64,000 nucleotides of DNA from Aliarcobacter sp. (lineage in GTDB: Bacteria; Campylobacterota; Campylobacteria; Campylobacterales; Arcobacteraceae). The stretch spans positions 1 to 64,000 of the forward strand of contig JAQVBE010000007.1 of assembly GCA_028690445.1 (NCBI GenBank), in the 5' to 3' direction. Positions 27,201 to 34,893 of this stretch are shown one piece after another (the stretch's first letter is position 1; every line of letters begins with the position of its first letter). The translations under genes were made by a program, and so were the position numbers. The notes under the pieces were generated by a model that saw only the letters and a program-made list of their open reading frames with translations, did not search any database and was not told the origin of the DNA.

Positions 27201-27531
27201 TTCCTACAACTCTATTTAAAGTTATTGAGTTTACATTTGGCTGTTTAAAATTTACAGTTTCGTTTGATTTTATAGAAAAATCTTGCCAGTTAATTGAAGC
27301 TTTATTAGAGCTTTGATTTATATTGGTTGTAGTTCCACTTTGAGAAATTGTAGCATTTCCAGTTGTTACAACTCCTCCTGTTGGAGCTGCACTTGCGATT
27401 ATTGCACTTCCAAGAAGTGCTGATACTACAAGGCTAACTTTCCCACCTTTTAGGATTCTAAATCTTGAGCTAAAGTCATGATTAAATCGTACCATTGGTT
27501 CCCATCCTTTATTATTTGTGTTTTTACTCAC
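21220..27531 (-). CDS. TpsA exoprotein: filamentous haemagglutinin-type adhesin with GLUG repeats
   Basis: A 2,103-residue secreted protein. Residues 1-49 form an extended signal peptide (MSKNTNNKGWEPMVRFNHD then a hydrophobic core ending ASAA). Residues 50-300 are the TPS secretion domain with SINWQDFSIKSNETVNFKQP and ILNSNGVLFSKDAKI. From about 560 to 1,900 there are many GLUG motifs (VGGLVGYxxxx...SYATG types), expected to build a right-handed beta-helix. A proline-valine-aspartate tandem (9-base repeats) leads to a C-terminal region rich in Val/Ser with SLPEGVDQEFYIVKN. Export is by the coupled TpsB. G+C is clearly higher in the repeat region than around it. Adhesion or biofilm is the usual family role; the target is unknown. 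Confidence 0.93.
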   Translation of the reverse strand: MSKNTNNKGWEPMVRFNHDFSSRFRILKGGKVSLVVSALLGSAIIASAAPTGGVVTTGNATISQSGTTTNINQSSNKASINWQDFSIKSNETVNFKQPNVNSITLNRVVGNEKSVIDGALNANGQVWILNSNGVLFSKDAKINTAGIVATTAQLSDKDFQDGNYNFKNATGNSVVNLGTIEVAEGGYVVLASNEVRNTGTIKAVKGKVHLTGASEYTVNLNENSIVNLVVTKGVLDAMVENSGSIIANGGEIYLTTNAVNELLKGVVNNTGVLEANSLDDVTGKVEVYAHGGTANVSGTIEAKGGFVETSGKNLGVADGTVIKAKKWLIDPENVVIESNGGAIGTESVSASAIETALIEADVEIQATNDITVNQAINIHTEDTDTGESYAFSSGDLMLTAGNDININKVITVGPNATLSLNHGWNGNTETPTYGNGGKITFGMNETKTDFDGKVVFAMHPVPESTTNGIWINDVEQTIIRTKEQLQELSNDARGYNVNGSEEVATALNGNFVLASDLDMTGISFVPIGRSHGTLQDYSLDFKGTFNGLGHTISNLTLTTAAGDNQFKSESGTTKQAAGLFGNIAGDALISSIRLDRVTSINDSMTNSAPTAALVGSARSLTKMVGQNLVTDTPTIHNNIVTNSTISATGTGGNVGAIVGYAESATISGNAVTSTTVSSANDYAVGGIAGSVYRGFYAPASIIDNYVGSSTIKSAYGKVGGIVGFTSRSNPATDGVIVDNSTVKDSSIYTTGTIQGSYGAGGIIGTAYGETEIKNSSVENSTIAAMQDAGGIVGYMDMDEDGAVKITNSFYDLSNTKIGDKTGANVGDNVAGVITFGGVDNAEYVSWLANKTMTVSGLTLTDDYYQINSVADFRKMLAYGYDSANKFKLTSNLALTDGLYLAVLRGELDGNNKTISGLNVSQSYNSNIGLIGRLEGGTVKNLTLTSPTLNGYSYVGGIVGSAKQNYAGTLSPNISNVTVNNFTFSHTREFDVPTQHIDTSVYNIGAIAGEVSNGRLSNLTGSGTIAVNLTSNNERFNWVSADYIGGLLGGMYNSSLDTATSSVIIDIDVLAKAHTNLSKNGNQAGISNIGGVIGDGSDNSLIKNVSSTGDITLSANIETTVTPEDKEGYVSIEGVGGLFGNIGQSYIKNSTATNAITLNTNGDMYGLGGVAGYTSDSLYDTITTSGNISVNFQPKDNWFNSVGGAFGETRGDILKDVDSTRNITITGSTMWGGQSIAGLVGDADTTNITSSSYTGTIDLSGVVKTEDNWFGYVGGLVGNNYGDIEDKEYANFSKTIDANFTTEQKLAQKTALLAEYDLRTDVIALKALGYTLEDNSWGNEGDQYRVNFSLVTPEMEWGVIKDSTASVNIKAGSFQNVGGLVGNMDTEDGGQIINSSVAALNDTSKVEGYSRVGGLVGNNSYGNITDSDAAINVKANSEDEANAGGLVGYNEGGSRDLYNYTYIQDSYSIGDLTFALTDEGRAAADAKLAEIKDAYILAKEAVNPGYEMTYDGLYVGNNGSNYVIGGSLEFYKEQPTGAITNSSATGSVTSAGDNAGGLVGYASETNIADSNAEGTVTGTVYVGGLVGYTDTAMIDTSYSTGTVDGRDAVGGLVGYATGSEIIDSYHTTGKVTSTENSGGEFTGTGGLVGQAVESSISGSYATSEVVGEALVGGLVGISMGSTIENSHATGKVTASGLEVDEEIFAGAGGLVGGAMGGMIKNSYATGEVDADGVYAGGLLAYAMGIGAESDFGIYQSYATGQVTGTSQVGGLIGMSMMNKVEESYSTGKVTGITGVGGFIGQDGGSEIQNVYSSGEVTASGDNVGSLMGQAADTTLTNSYSSGKITLTGEIQTNVNGLIGNDTATVTNSFYDKTVNTGMSDETSYGKSTTELKTLATYTTALADAAWDMGGEDGNYATLNFTEDRENIWVMAEADPVDPVDPVDPVDPVDPVDPVDPVDPVDPVDPTPVDPIPEKEIEKVITAIVNNQQINFVLPVITPPVMSFAPPQPIVLNSGLSSRLGIPEGASVSLVSAPQSGQESQRVSLNEISTGETRIALGGGSIIELVNSGVSLPEGVDQEFYIVKNDATDTSNNKNNKNNKNKGAN
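21641..21739. repeat. Tandem 9-bp repeat encoding Pro-Val-Asp units in tpsA
   Basis: Unit GGATCTACT repeated nine times without a mismatch from 21650 to 21730, flanked by one variant copy at each side (GGGTCTACT at 21641, GGATCAGCT at 21731). On the coding strand each unit adds three residues (DPV register). Because the unit is a multiple of three, slippage would change the linker length and not the frame. Confidence 0.95.
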
Positions 27532-27713
27532 AAATTATAAACAACCAATATCATTTCAAAATCATATTTATAAAAATTTTTAAAGTATTTTTTTATTTTT
27601 AATAGGAATAAATATTTAAATCAATTTTCTTTGCTAATATATTTATTAAAGTATTTGGTACTTAGAACAATATTTATGTAAAATAAAAAATAAAATTTAA
27701 TACAAGAACAAAA

Positions 27714-29288
27714 ATGAAAAAAATATTACTCTTATTATTTATCTCTTTCTCCTCACTTTTTTGTGAAAATATAGAATTAAATGAAAAACAACAAAACTAC
27801 TTAAAAGAAAAACAAATTATCACTATGTGTGTAGACCCAGACTGGGAACCCTTTGAAAAAATAAATAAAAATGGTATTCATGAAGGAATTTCTGCTGATT
27901 TAATAAAAATCCTACAAGAAAAATTAAATATAAAAATAGAACTAATAAATACTAAAACTTGGGAAGAAAGTATTAGTTTTTCAAAAGAAAAGAAATGTGA
28001 TATTTTAAGTTTTTTAAATGAAACACCAAAAAGAAAAGAGTGGCTTACTTTTACAGATCCTATTTTTACAGACCCGAATGTACTTGTTGGGCGAAGTGAA
28101 AAAAAATATATTGAAGATATTTCAAAGGAAAATCTATCTATTGCACTTCCAAGAGAAACAGCCATGAGTGAGAAATTTGCAAAAGATTTTCCAAATCTTA
28201 CAATTATTCCAACAAATACAGAAGATGAAGCTTTTAAATTAGTAGAAGAACAAAAAGCTGATTTGACCTTGCGTTCTATGATTATTACAGCTTATACTAT
28301 TAAAAAAAATGGATTGTTTAATCTAAAGATAGTGGGAGAACCTAAAGGTTATGAAAATAATCTTAGAATTGGTGTAAGAAATGATGAACCTATTTTAAGA
28401 GATATTTTAAATAAAGCTATAGTTACTATTACACAAAAAGATGTTGATAGTATAGTAAATAAATATGTAACTATCGTAATAGAAAAAACAAATACCTTTA
28501 CCATAGCATTGTGGATTTTTGGTGTTTTAGTAATAGTTATTTTTGTCATTCTTTTATGGAATTATATGTTAAATAAAAAAGTAAAAAATGAAATTAAAAA
28601 GAATGAAGAACAACAATTAATTTTAATAGAACAAAAAAGAAAAGCTGAAATAGGAGAACTTTTAGGAAATATTTCCCATCAATGGAAAAATGGTTTATCT
28701 CAAATTTCATCATTAAATCTAGAAATGATGTTTATGTATGAATTAAAACAAAATTTAAGTGATAATAAAGAGTTCTATCAAAGACTTAAAGAAACAGAAA
28801 ATTCTATAAAGTTTATGGTAGAAACTATGAATACGTTTTTAGGTTATTATAAAATAGATACTGATTATTCAACATTTGAAATAAAAGAAAATATCAAACA
28901 AGTTCTAAAACTTATTGATATTGAAATAAAAAGTTCTAAAACAAGTATAGAAATAATAAATGATTTTTCTTTATATGTTACTGCAAATAAAAATGAATGG
29001 ATGCATATTTGGTTGAATCTTATTACAAATTCTATAAAATCTGCAAAAATAGAAAATATAAAAAAACCACAAATCAATATAACTATAAATGAAAACAGTG
29101 TTATATTTACAGATAATTGCAAAGGTTTTAAAAATGACATATTAAAAAATGTACAAGAGTTTAAACAACAAGGTTTAGGATTAAAAATGTCTTTTAAAAT
29201 ACTAAAAAAATCTAATTGGTCAATGAACATAGAAAATTTTAATGATGGTGCAAAATTTATTATATTTAATAAAAATTCTATTTTGTGA
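27714..29288 (+). CDS. Sensor histidine kinase with periplasmic solute-binding (SBP_bac_3) domain
   Basis: A 524-residue protein: signal peptide/anchor 1-18, a periplasmic amino-acid-type binding domain about 25-252 (CVDPDWEPFEKINKNGIHEG, CDILSFLNETPKRKEWLTFT, ALPRETAMSEKFAKD), a membrane helix at 263-284, and a kinase core with H322 in GNISHQWKNGLSQ. The H-box, the N-box (WLNLITNSIKSA) and QGLGLKMSF are recognisable, but the G1 box reads TDNCKGFKND in place of DNGGGI, so ATP binding may be altered. The regulator gene follows after 55 bases. The pair is divergent from tpsA-tpsB with 182 bases between, so control of that locus is possible but inferred only from position. Confidence 0.9.
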   Translation: MKKILLLLFISFSSLFCENIELNEKQQNYLKEKQIITMCVDPDWEPFEKINKNGIHEGISADLIKILQEKLNIKIELINTKTWEESISFSKEKKCDILSFLNETPKRKEWLTFTDPIFTDPNVLVGRSEKKYIEDISKENLSIALPRETAMSEKFAKDFPNLTIIPTNTEDEAFKLVEEQKADLTLRSMIITAYTIKKNGLFNLKIVGEPKGYENNLRIGVRNDEPILRDILNKAIVTITQKDVDSIVNKYVTIVIEKTNTFTIALWIFGVLVIVIFVILLWNYMLNKKVKNEIKKNEEQQLILIEQKRKAEIGELLGNISHQWKNGLSQISSLNLEMMFMYELKQNLSDNKEFYQRLKETENSIKFMVETMNTFLGYYKIDTDYSTFEIKENIKQVLKLIDIEIKSSKTSIEIINDFSLYVTANKNEWMHIWLNLITNSIKSAKIENIKKPQINITINENSVIFTDNCKGFKNDILKNVQEFKQQGLGLKMSFKILKKSNWSMNIENFNDGAKFIIFNKNSIL

Positions 29289-29343
29289 TATAGAAATGAT
29301 ATTCAGAAACTATAATGATTAGATTATTTCTTAAAGGTTAAAA

Positions 29344-30033
29344 TTGAACAATTATAATATCCTAAAAACTTTATCAATTTTGTATGCAGAAGATGATTTA
29401 GTAATACAAGAGAGTATCTCAAGAATTTTAAAAATATTTTTTAAAGAAGTTTTTGTTGCAAATGATGGAAATGAAGCTTTAGAAATTTATCAAAATAATA
29501 AAATTAATGTACTTATGTTAGATTATGTGATGCCAAATTTAGATGGCTATCAAACAACAAAAATAATTAGAGAAATCAATAAAAAAATTCCAATAATACT
29601 TGTTAGTGCATATACAGATAAAGATAAACTTTTAAATGCAATTGAATTAAATCTTATAAAATATTTGGAAAAGCCTATTTTACATGAGGATTTAATAAAT
29701 GTTTTTAATAGTGTTATTTCATCTTTGGAAGAAAATAATCTACTTCAAATAAAATTGGATGAAGACATATTTTATTCATTTATTACAAAAAAAATCATAA
29801 AAATGAATGAAGAAATAGTTTTAACAAAAAATGAAATACTTTTTTTAGAATTACTTTTAAATAAAGCAAATCTTTTAGTTTCTAAAGAACTTATTGAAAA
29901 TAATGTTTTTGAAGGACCAGTTGATGAAAATACTATTAGAAATATGGTTTATAGACTAAGAAAAAAACTTGATTCTAAAATAATAGTAACAGTAAAAGAT
30001 TTAGGATATTTAATAAAATCTTCAGCAATGTAA
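29344..30033 (+). CDS. OmpR-type response regulator
   Basis: Receiver domain with YAEDDLV, phospho-acceptor D60 in VLMLDYVMPNLDG, ILVSAYTD and YLEKPILHEDL, then a linker and a winged-helix output domain (about 140-229, LTKNEILFLELLLNK and NTIRNMVYRLRKKL). The start is a TTG at 29344 preceded by AAAGG at normal spacing; a TATAAT at 29311-29316 could be a -10 element for a separate promoter. It is the likely partner of the SBP-domain kinase just upstream. Confidence 0.9.
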   Translation: MNNYNILKTLSILYAEDDLVIQESISRILKIFFKEVFVANDGNEALEIYQNNKINVLMLDYVMPNLDGYQTTKIIREINKKIPIILVSAYTDKDKLLNAIELNLIKYLEKPILHEDLINVFNSVISSLEENNLLQIKLDEDIFYSFITKKIIKMNEEIVLTKNEILFLELLLNKANLLVSKELIENNVFEGPVDENTIRNMVYRLRKKLDSKIIVTVKDLGYLIKSSAM

Positions 30034-30107
30034 ATTGATGTGTTTAAGTAATATTTTTAAACTTATTAGTTAAAATCACCTCCTTTAATTATACAATGGA
30101 GTTCTAA

Positions 30108-30515
30108 ATGTTTGGAATGGGTTTTACAGAAATTTTACTAATTGCAATGGTTGCAATTATTGCGTTGGGGCCTGAAAAACTTCCTACTACAATGGTGCAA
30201 ATTGCAAAGTTTATTAATAAAATAAAAACAGGTATTGCAGATGCCAAAACAACTTTAGATAATGAACTTAATATTTCTGAATTAAAAGCAGAAGCTACTA
30301 AATTCAAAACTCAAATTGAAGAAACAAAAACTTCATTAGCAGTTGATTCAAAAATAGATTTAGGTTTAAATGACATTATGAAAGATAATTTAGCTACAAA
30401 TTCTTCTACTGAAACTAAAAAAGTTGAAGAAGAACCAAAACAAGAAAAAGTTTCTTTCAAAAAAGAAGATAAATTTAAAATTAAATTAGATGAAAAAAAA
30501 GAGGATAATGCTTAA
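30108..30515 (+). CDS. tatB: Sec-independent protein translocase subunit TatB
   Basis: Part of the twin-arginine translocase that moves folded proteins across the inner membrane. The 135-residue protein has the N-terminal membrane helix with GFTEILLIAMVAIIALGPEKLP, an amphipathic helix, and a long charged cytoplasmic tail rich in Lys/Glu; the acidic residue in FTEIL and the tail length fit TatB rather than TatA. The stop overlaps the tatC start (TTAATG). A separate tatA is not in this window. Confidence 0.92.
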   Translation: MFGMGFTEILLIAMVAIIALGPEKLPTTMVQIAKFINKIKTGIADAKTTLDNELNISELKAEATKFKTQIEETKTSLAVDSKIDLGLNDIMKDNLATNSSTETKKVEEEPKQEKVSFKKEDKFKIKLDEKKEDNA

Positions 30516-31252
30516 TGTTTGAAGACTTAAAACCACATATTGCAGACTTGAGAAAAAGATTAGTTATATCAGTACTTACTGTTATAGTTATGTTTTTTGT
30601 ATGTTTTTCTTTTTATGAACCAATTTTAAATTGGATGATGGTTCCTGTTGAAGCAGCTCTGCCAAAAAATTCACAAATGGTTGCTGTTGAAATTCAAGAA
30701 ACATTTTTTACAGCTTTACAAGTTGCATTTTTTTCAGCTTTTATATTGTCTTTACCTGTTATATTTTGGCAATTATGGTTATTTTTTGCACCAGGACTTT
30801 ATGAACATGAAAAAAAACTAGTAGTTCCTTTTGTAATTTCTGGAACTTTTATGTTTTTAGTAGGGTCTGCATTTGCATATTATATTGTTGTTCCTTTAGG
30901 TTTTGATTTCTTAATTGCTTTTGGTTCTACTGTGGTTACAGTACTACCAAGTATCGGAAAATATGTGGACTTTTTCACTAAATTATTACTTGGATTTGGT
31001 ATAGCTTTTGAGTTACCTGTTATTACTTTTTTACTTGCAAAAGTTGGTCTAGTTGATGATAAAATGTTAAAAGATTTTTTTAGATATGCAATTGTTATTA
31101 TTTTTATCGTTGCTGCTATATTAACTCCACCTGATGTTTTAAGCCAACTTTTAATGGCGGCACCTTTACTTTTACTTTATGGAGTATCAATTTATATAGC
31201 AAAAGTATTTAATCCAGCTGCTAAAGAAGAAGATGAAGATGAGGAAGAATAA
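30515..31252 (+). CDS. tatC: Sec-independent protein translocase subunit TatC
   Basis: Multi-spanning core of the twin-arginine translocase that recognises the RR signal peptide. The 245-residue protein starts with HIADLRKRLVISV, has six predicted membrane helices, the QLWLFFAPGLYEHEKK motif with conserved aromatic and acidic residues, and FELPVITFLLAKVGLV. A very acidic C-terminal tail (KEEDEDEEE) ends the protein. It is coupled to tatB upstream and overlaps queA downstream by about 20 bases. Confidence 0.96.
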   Translation: MFEDLKPHIADLRKRLVISVLTVIVMFFVCFSFYEPILNWMMVPVEAALPKNSQMVAVEIQETFFTALQVAFFSAFILSLPVIFWQLWLFFAPGLYEHEKKLVVPFVISGTFMFLVGSAFAYYIVVPLGFDFLIAFGSTVVTVLPSIGKYVDFFTKLLLGFGIAFELPVITFLLAKVGLVDDKMLKDFFRYAIVIIFIVAAILTPPDVLSQLLMAAPLLLLYGVSIYIAKVFNPAAKEEDEDEEE

Positions 31253-32276
31253 AATTCTTGACCCATTAAAGACTTCAAGCTATGATTATAATTTACCCAA
31301 AGAACACATAGCAACCCATCCAGTAAGCCCAGCTGATAACGCTAGGCTTTTGGTTTATAATAGAGCTACAAACTCAATAATACATACAACTTTTAAAAAT
31401 CTTATGGATTTTTTACCAAATAAATTATCAGTTTTTCTAAATGATACAAAAGTTATAAAAGCTAGAATTTTTGGAACAAAAGAAACAGGTGGAAAAATAG
31501 AATTATTACTTAATAAACCCTTATTTATGGATAGATATCTAGTAATGATAGGTGGAAAAGTAAGAGTTGGAACAAAACTATTTTTTAATGAAAACCTAAA
31601 TGCTGAAGTTTTAGAAGTAAATGAAGATGGAAGTCGTATTGTACAATTTTTTCAAAATGACAAAAAACTTGATTTTTTAGCACTTGTTGATATTTTAAAT
31701 AAAATAGGTCATCTTCCACTTCCTCCTTATATGAATAGAAGCGATGAGAAAGAAGATGAAAAAGATTATCAAACTTTATTTGCCAAAAATTATGGAGCAG
31801 TTGCAGCGCCTACAGCATCACTACATTTTACACCTGAACTTTTAGAAAAAATAAACGCTAAATATGATGTAAATTATTTAACACTTCATGTTGGAGCTGG
31901 AACTTTTAAACCAGTTGATGTGGATGATATTTTAAATCATCCAATGCACAGTGAATATTTTGAAATAGGAATTGAAGCAAAAAAAGCTTTAGATAATGCC
32001 CAAAAAGTTTTAGCTGTTGGAACAACGGTAACTAGAACAGTTGAATATTATGCAAGAACAAATAAAATCCAAGGTGAATGTGATTTGTTTTTAAATCCAG
32101 CAAATAAACCAATAAAAGTTGATTATTTGCTTACAAACTTTCACTTACCAAAATCTACACTTATTATGCTTGTTGCATCATTTGTAGGACTTGAAAAAAC
32201 ACTAGAAATTTACCATGAAGCCATAAAAGAGAATTATAGATTTTACTCTTATGGTGATGGTATGTTAATTATATAA
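31233..32276 (+). CDS. queA: S-adenosylmethionine:tRNA ribosyltransferase-isomerase
   Basis: Transfers and rearranges the ribosyl part of SAM onto 7-aminomethyl-7-deazaguanine in tRNA, making epoxyqueuosine. The 347-residue protein contains TSSYDYNLPKEHIATHPV, FLNDTKVIKARIFGTKETGGKIELLL, the YQTLFAKNYGAVAAPTASLHFT signature, and LTLHVGAGTFKPVDV followed by TNFHLPKSTLIMLV. ATG codons at 31233 and 31239 both lie inside tatC; the second gives a start closer to the usual family start. Other queuosine genes are not present here. Confidence 0.95.
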   Translation: MKMRKNKILDPLKTSSYDYNLPKEHIATHPVSPADNARLLVYNRATNSIIHTTFKNLMDFLPNKLSVFLNDTKVIKARIFGTKETGGKIELLLNKPLFMDRYLVMIGGKVRVGTKLFFNENLNAEVLEVNEDGSRIVQFFQNDKKLDFLALVDILNKIGHLPLPPYMNRSDEKEDEKDYQTLFAKNYGAVAAPTASLHFTPELLEKINAKYDVNYLTLHVGAGTFKPVDVDDILNHPMHSEYFEIGIEAKKALDNAQKVLAVGTTVTRTVEYYARTNKIQGECDLFLNPANKPIKVDYLLTNFHLPKSTLIMLVASFVGLEKTLEIYHEAIKENYRFYSYGDGMLII

Positions 32277-32287
32277 AAAGGGAATAA

Positions 32288-33028
32288 ATGGCGTATTACG
32301 TTTTATTTGATACAGAAACAACAGGAAACCAAGATGATGATAAAATAATTCAATTTGGAGCAATGATTGTTGACCAAAAAGGAAAAGTTGAAGCTTTTGA
32401 TGAGTTATGTTCAACTGATGTTGCTATAAAACTTGAAGCTATGGAAGTTCACAATATCACTCCTGAATTATTAGTTGGAAAACAAAAAGCAGTTGAAACA
32501 AACTTTTATAAAAAACTTGAAGAGTTAAATTCAAACGAAAATTACCTAATAGCTCATAATATCTCTTTTGATATGGGAATGATAAAAAAAGAGGGATTTG
32601 TAAATCAATACCAATTAATTGATACTTTAAGATGTGCAAAACACCTATTTCCAGAATTACCATATCACAGACTTCAATATATAAGATATGCCCTTGAACT
32701 TTATAAAGTTGAAGAAATAGAAGCAGCAAAACATAATATTATTATAAAAGCGCACGATGCAATTGGTGATGTACTTGTAATGAAACTATTTTTATCAAAA
32801 CTTGTAGGAAAATGTAGAGAAATTTATCCTGATTATAATCCAATTGAAAAACTAGCAGAACTAACAAAAACTCCTGTATTTATTCAAACTTTTAAATTTG
32901 GAAAATATAAAGGAAAAGATGTTGAGCAAGTGGCACGAGAAGATGCAGGATACTTAAACTGGATGAGAAGTAATATGGAACTAGATGAAGATTTAAAATA
33001 TACTTTAGATAAGGTTTTAAAAGCCTAA
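32288..33028 (+). CDS. DnaQ-like 3'-5' exonuclease with C-terminal DUF3820-type domain
   Basis: A 246-residue protein of the DEDD exonuclease fold: motif I FDTETTG, motif II AHNISFDMGM, motif III HDAIGDVLVM (DEDDh type). Residues about 195-240 form an added domain with FKFGKYKGKDVEQVAREDAGYLNWM, the pattern that follows many RNase T/DnaQ-like repair exonucleases. Exonuclease activity is well supported; whether it acts in replication, repair or RNA turnover cannot be told. It follows queA after 11 bases. Confidence 0.88.
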   Translation: MAYYVLFDTETTGNQDDDKIIQFGAMIVDQKGKVEAFDELCSTDVAIKLEAMEVHNITPELLVGKQKAVETNFYKKLEELNSNENYLIAHNISFDMGMIKKEGFVNQYQLIDTLRCAKHLFPELPYHRLQYIRYALELYKVEEIEAAKHNIIIKAHDAIGDVLVMKLFLSKLVGKCREIYPDYNPIEKLAELTKTPVFIQTFKFGKYKGKDVEQVAREDAGYLNWMRSNMELDEDLKYTLDKVLKA

Positions 33029-33029
33029 T

Positions 33030-34265
33030 TTATTGAACATACAAATATAAATTAAAAGCTATAAGTAAAATATTCAAAATCCCAAAAGCCTTTTTATTAA
33101 AAACTGAAATAAGTGAAAAAATCATATAAATCAACAAAAAATAAAAAGGTGTTTCTACACTAAAAACATTCATTTTATAAGATAAAAAATCTTTTATAAA
33201 ACCATCAAAATATATGGCAAATCCAAAAATATGAGCAACTATTTCAAATACATAAAAAATTGCAAAAAGTATATTAATTATTATTGATAAAAATTGCTCA
33301 TTAGTTGTTTGTGGAAAATAAAAATGTACTATTGGATTAAAAACTAAAAACATCCAAAAATCAAAAAATATAATTTGGAAATATTTATTTAAATTTTTGA
33401 AATATTGCATAAATAAAAATATATAAAAGACTGCAATTATAGAAAACCAAAAACCCAAAGAAAACAAAAATTTTGGAAAAAGTGCAATAACAATCAAAAA
33501 AGTAAAAAACAAATTTGTATATGAAACGACTTTTATGTTTGAACGAAGAAAATAAATAGTTAAAACAAGCATTACAAAAGCTCTTAAAAGCGATGGAATA
33601 ATATCTGTTAAAATCAAATAATAAAAAAGAAAAACTAAAGAAATCAAAATCAAATCATATTTTTTATTTCTATATGAAAAATAGCGTTGGTGGAAAAATG
33701 AATATGGGAAATATAAAACCCAATAAATAGTAAATGATAAAACAGCTAAATGAAATCCTGAAAGTGCTACAACATGGCTAATTCCATAGTTTGTACAAAT
33801 ATCTCTTAACTCTTTTGAAATAGATGTTCCTAAAAATAGAGTTTGGAACAACTCTTTTATCATTTCATCTTCATGGTTTGAGTTGATTTTTTCTATGATT
33901 TTATCTATAAATTTTGGAGTTTTTTCTATTTTATCAAAATAAATAGCTTTGGTATAAAAACCTTTTAAATAATCCCAAAAACTAATATTTAAAGAGGCAA
34001 TTGTCATATTTAAGACATCAAATTTTTTAATATCTTCTGATTTATTAATATTTGCAAAAAAATCAAAATTTTGTGCTTTTAATCTCAAAATATTATATGT
34101 TGGCTTTTTATATATATTTAAAACTTCAACTTTTGTTTCATAAATTTCTTCATCTATAAAATCCAAATATTTATTATATTCTATAGAAAGGTTAATCAAA
34201 AAGATTAAAATTAAAAGAATAATTGATACAATTTGTTTACTATAATTTTTTATTTTAATAATCAT
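33030..34265 (-). CDS. ComEC/Rec2-type DNA uptake membrane protein
   Basis: A 411-residue polytopic membrane protein with the competence-domain core: ELFQTLFLGTSISKELRDI, the GISHVVALSGFHLAVLSF motif, and LTDIIPSLLRAFVMLVL. An N-terminal OB-like portion (about 35-110) precedes it. It lacks the C-terminal metallo-beta-lactamase domain of long ComEC proteins, as is usual in Campylobacterota. It likely forms the inner-membrane channel for single-stranded DNA during natural transformation. It faces the exonuclease gene tail to tail with a one-base gap and no hairpin between. Confidence 0.88.
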   Translation of the reverse strand: MIIKIKNYSKQIVSIILLILIFLINLSIEYNKYLDFIDEEIYETKVEVLNIYKKPTYNILRLKAQNFDFFANINKSEDIKKFDVLNMTIASLNISFWDYLKGFYTKAIYFDKIEKTPKFIDKIIEKINSNHEDEMIKELFQTLFLGTSISKELRDICTNYGISHVVALSGFHLAVLSFTIYWVLYFPYSFFHQRYFSYRNKKYDLILISLVFLFYYLILTDIIPSLLRAFVMLVLTIYFLRSNIKVVSYTNLFFTFLIVIALFPKFLFSLGFWFSIIAVFYIFLFMQYFKNLNKYFQIIFFDFWMFLVFNPIVHFYFPQTTNEQFLSIIINILFAIFYVFEIVAHIFGFAIYFDGFIKDFLSYKMNVFSVETPFYFLLIYMIFSLISVFNKKAFGILNILLIAFNLYLYVQ

Positions 34266-34324
34266 ACCAATTATTATACAAAAAATTAGTACAATAACAA
34301 GTCATTTCGTAAAAAGGATAAAAT

Positions 34325-34873
34325 ATGCAAATATCATCAACATCATTATTTAATACTTTAAGTGAAAATCTTTTATCAAAAAAAACAAATGAAACAGAAG
34401 AAAGTTCTTTTGATTCTTTGATAGAAAAAAAAGAAGATTCATCAACAATAACTTATAAAGAAACAACAGAAAGTTTAGTAAAAGACTTAATGTCATTATT
34501 AAAAACTGGATTTACTGAGCAAGAATTAAAAGATATTGAAGAGACTTTAAGAAAATTAGAAGCATTAAATAAGGACAAATCTTCAGGAAAATCTGATTCA
34601 TTAACAGATATTGAAAATAGAATTAAACAACTTCAAGCTCATTTAAAAGAAGCCCAAGAAAAAGCTACAGGAAGATCAGCTAGAAATTTAGATACTGATA
34701 CTGTTTTAAATAATACTTTTTCATTACACCAAGAACCTATAAAAAATTTGGATTTAAAAGAGAGTTTAAATAATATAAAAGATGGTTCAGTATTAAAAGA
34801 AAATCAACTAATAGTTGCAAGTGCTAGTGAGCAATTAAGATTATTAGAACAATTAAAACAAACGAAAAAATAG
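34325..34873 (+). CDS. Hypothetical coiled-coil protein
   Basis: A 182-residue soluble protein, rich in Lys, Glu, Ser and Thr, with a low-complexity start (SSTSLFNTLSENLLSKK), a predicted helical/coiled-coil centre (LVKDLMSLLKTGFTEQELKDIEETLRKLEAL and IENRIKQLQAHLKEAQEKA) and a helical C-terminus. The N-terminal pattern resembles secreted or flagellum-associated small proteins of Campylobacterota, but I see no diagnostic motif. AAAAAGGATAAAAT gives a good ribosome-binding site. It stands alone between divergent comEC and convergent ovoA, so it is probably its own transcript. Confidence 0.7.
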   Translation: MQISSTSLFNTLSENLLSKKTNETEESSFDSLIEKKEDSSTITYKETTESLVKDLMSLLKTGFTEQELKDIEETLRKLEALNKDKSSGKSDSLTDIENRIKQLQAHLKEAQEKATGRSARNLDTDTVLNNTFSLHQEPIKNLDLKESLNNIKDGSVLKENQLIVASASEQLRLLEQLKQTKK

Positions 34874-34893
34874 AGTTTTAAACCCTATTTTTT
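34865..34893. terminator. Bidirectional hairpin terminator containing both stop codons
   Basis: Arms AAAAAATAG (34865-34873) and CTATTTTTT (34885-34893) pair perfectly. The TAG stop codons of both convergent genes lie in the arms, and each strand ends with a U6 run. Confidence 0.85.
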
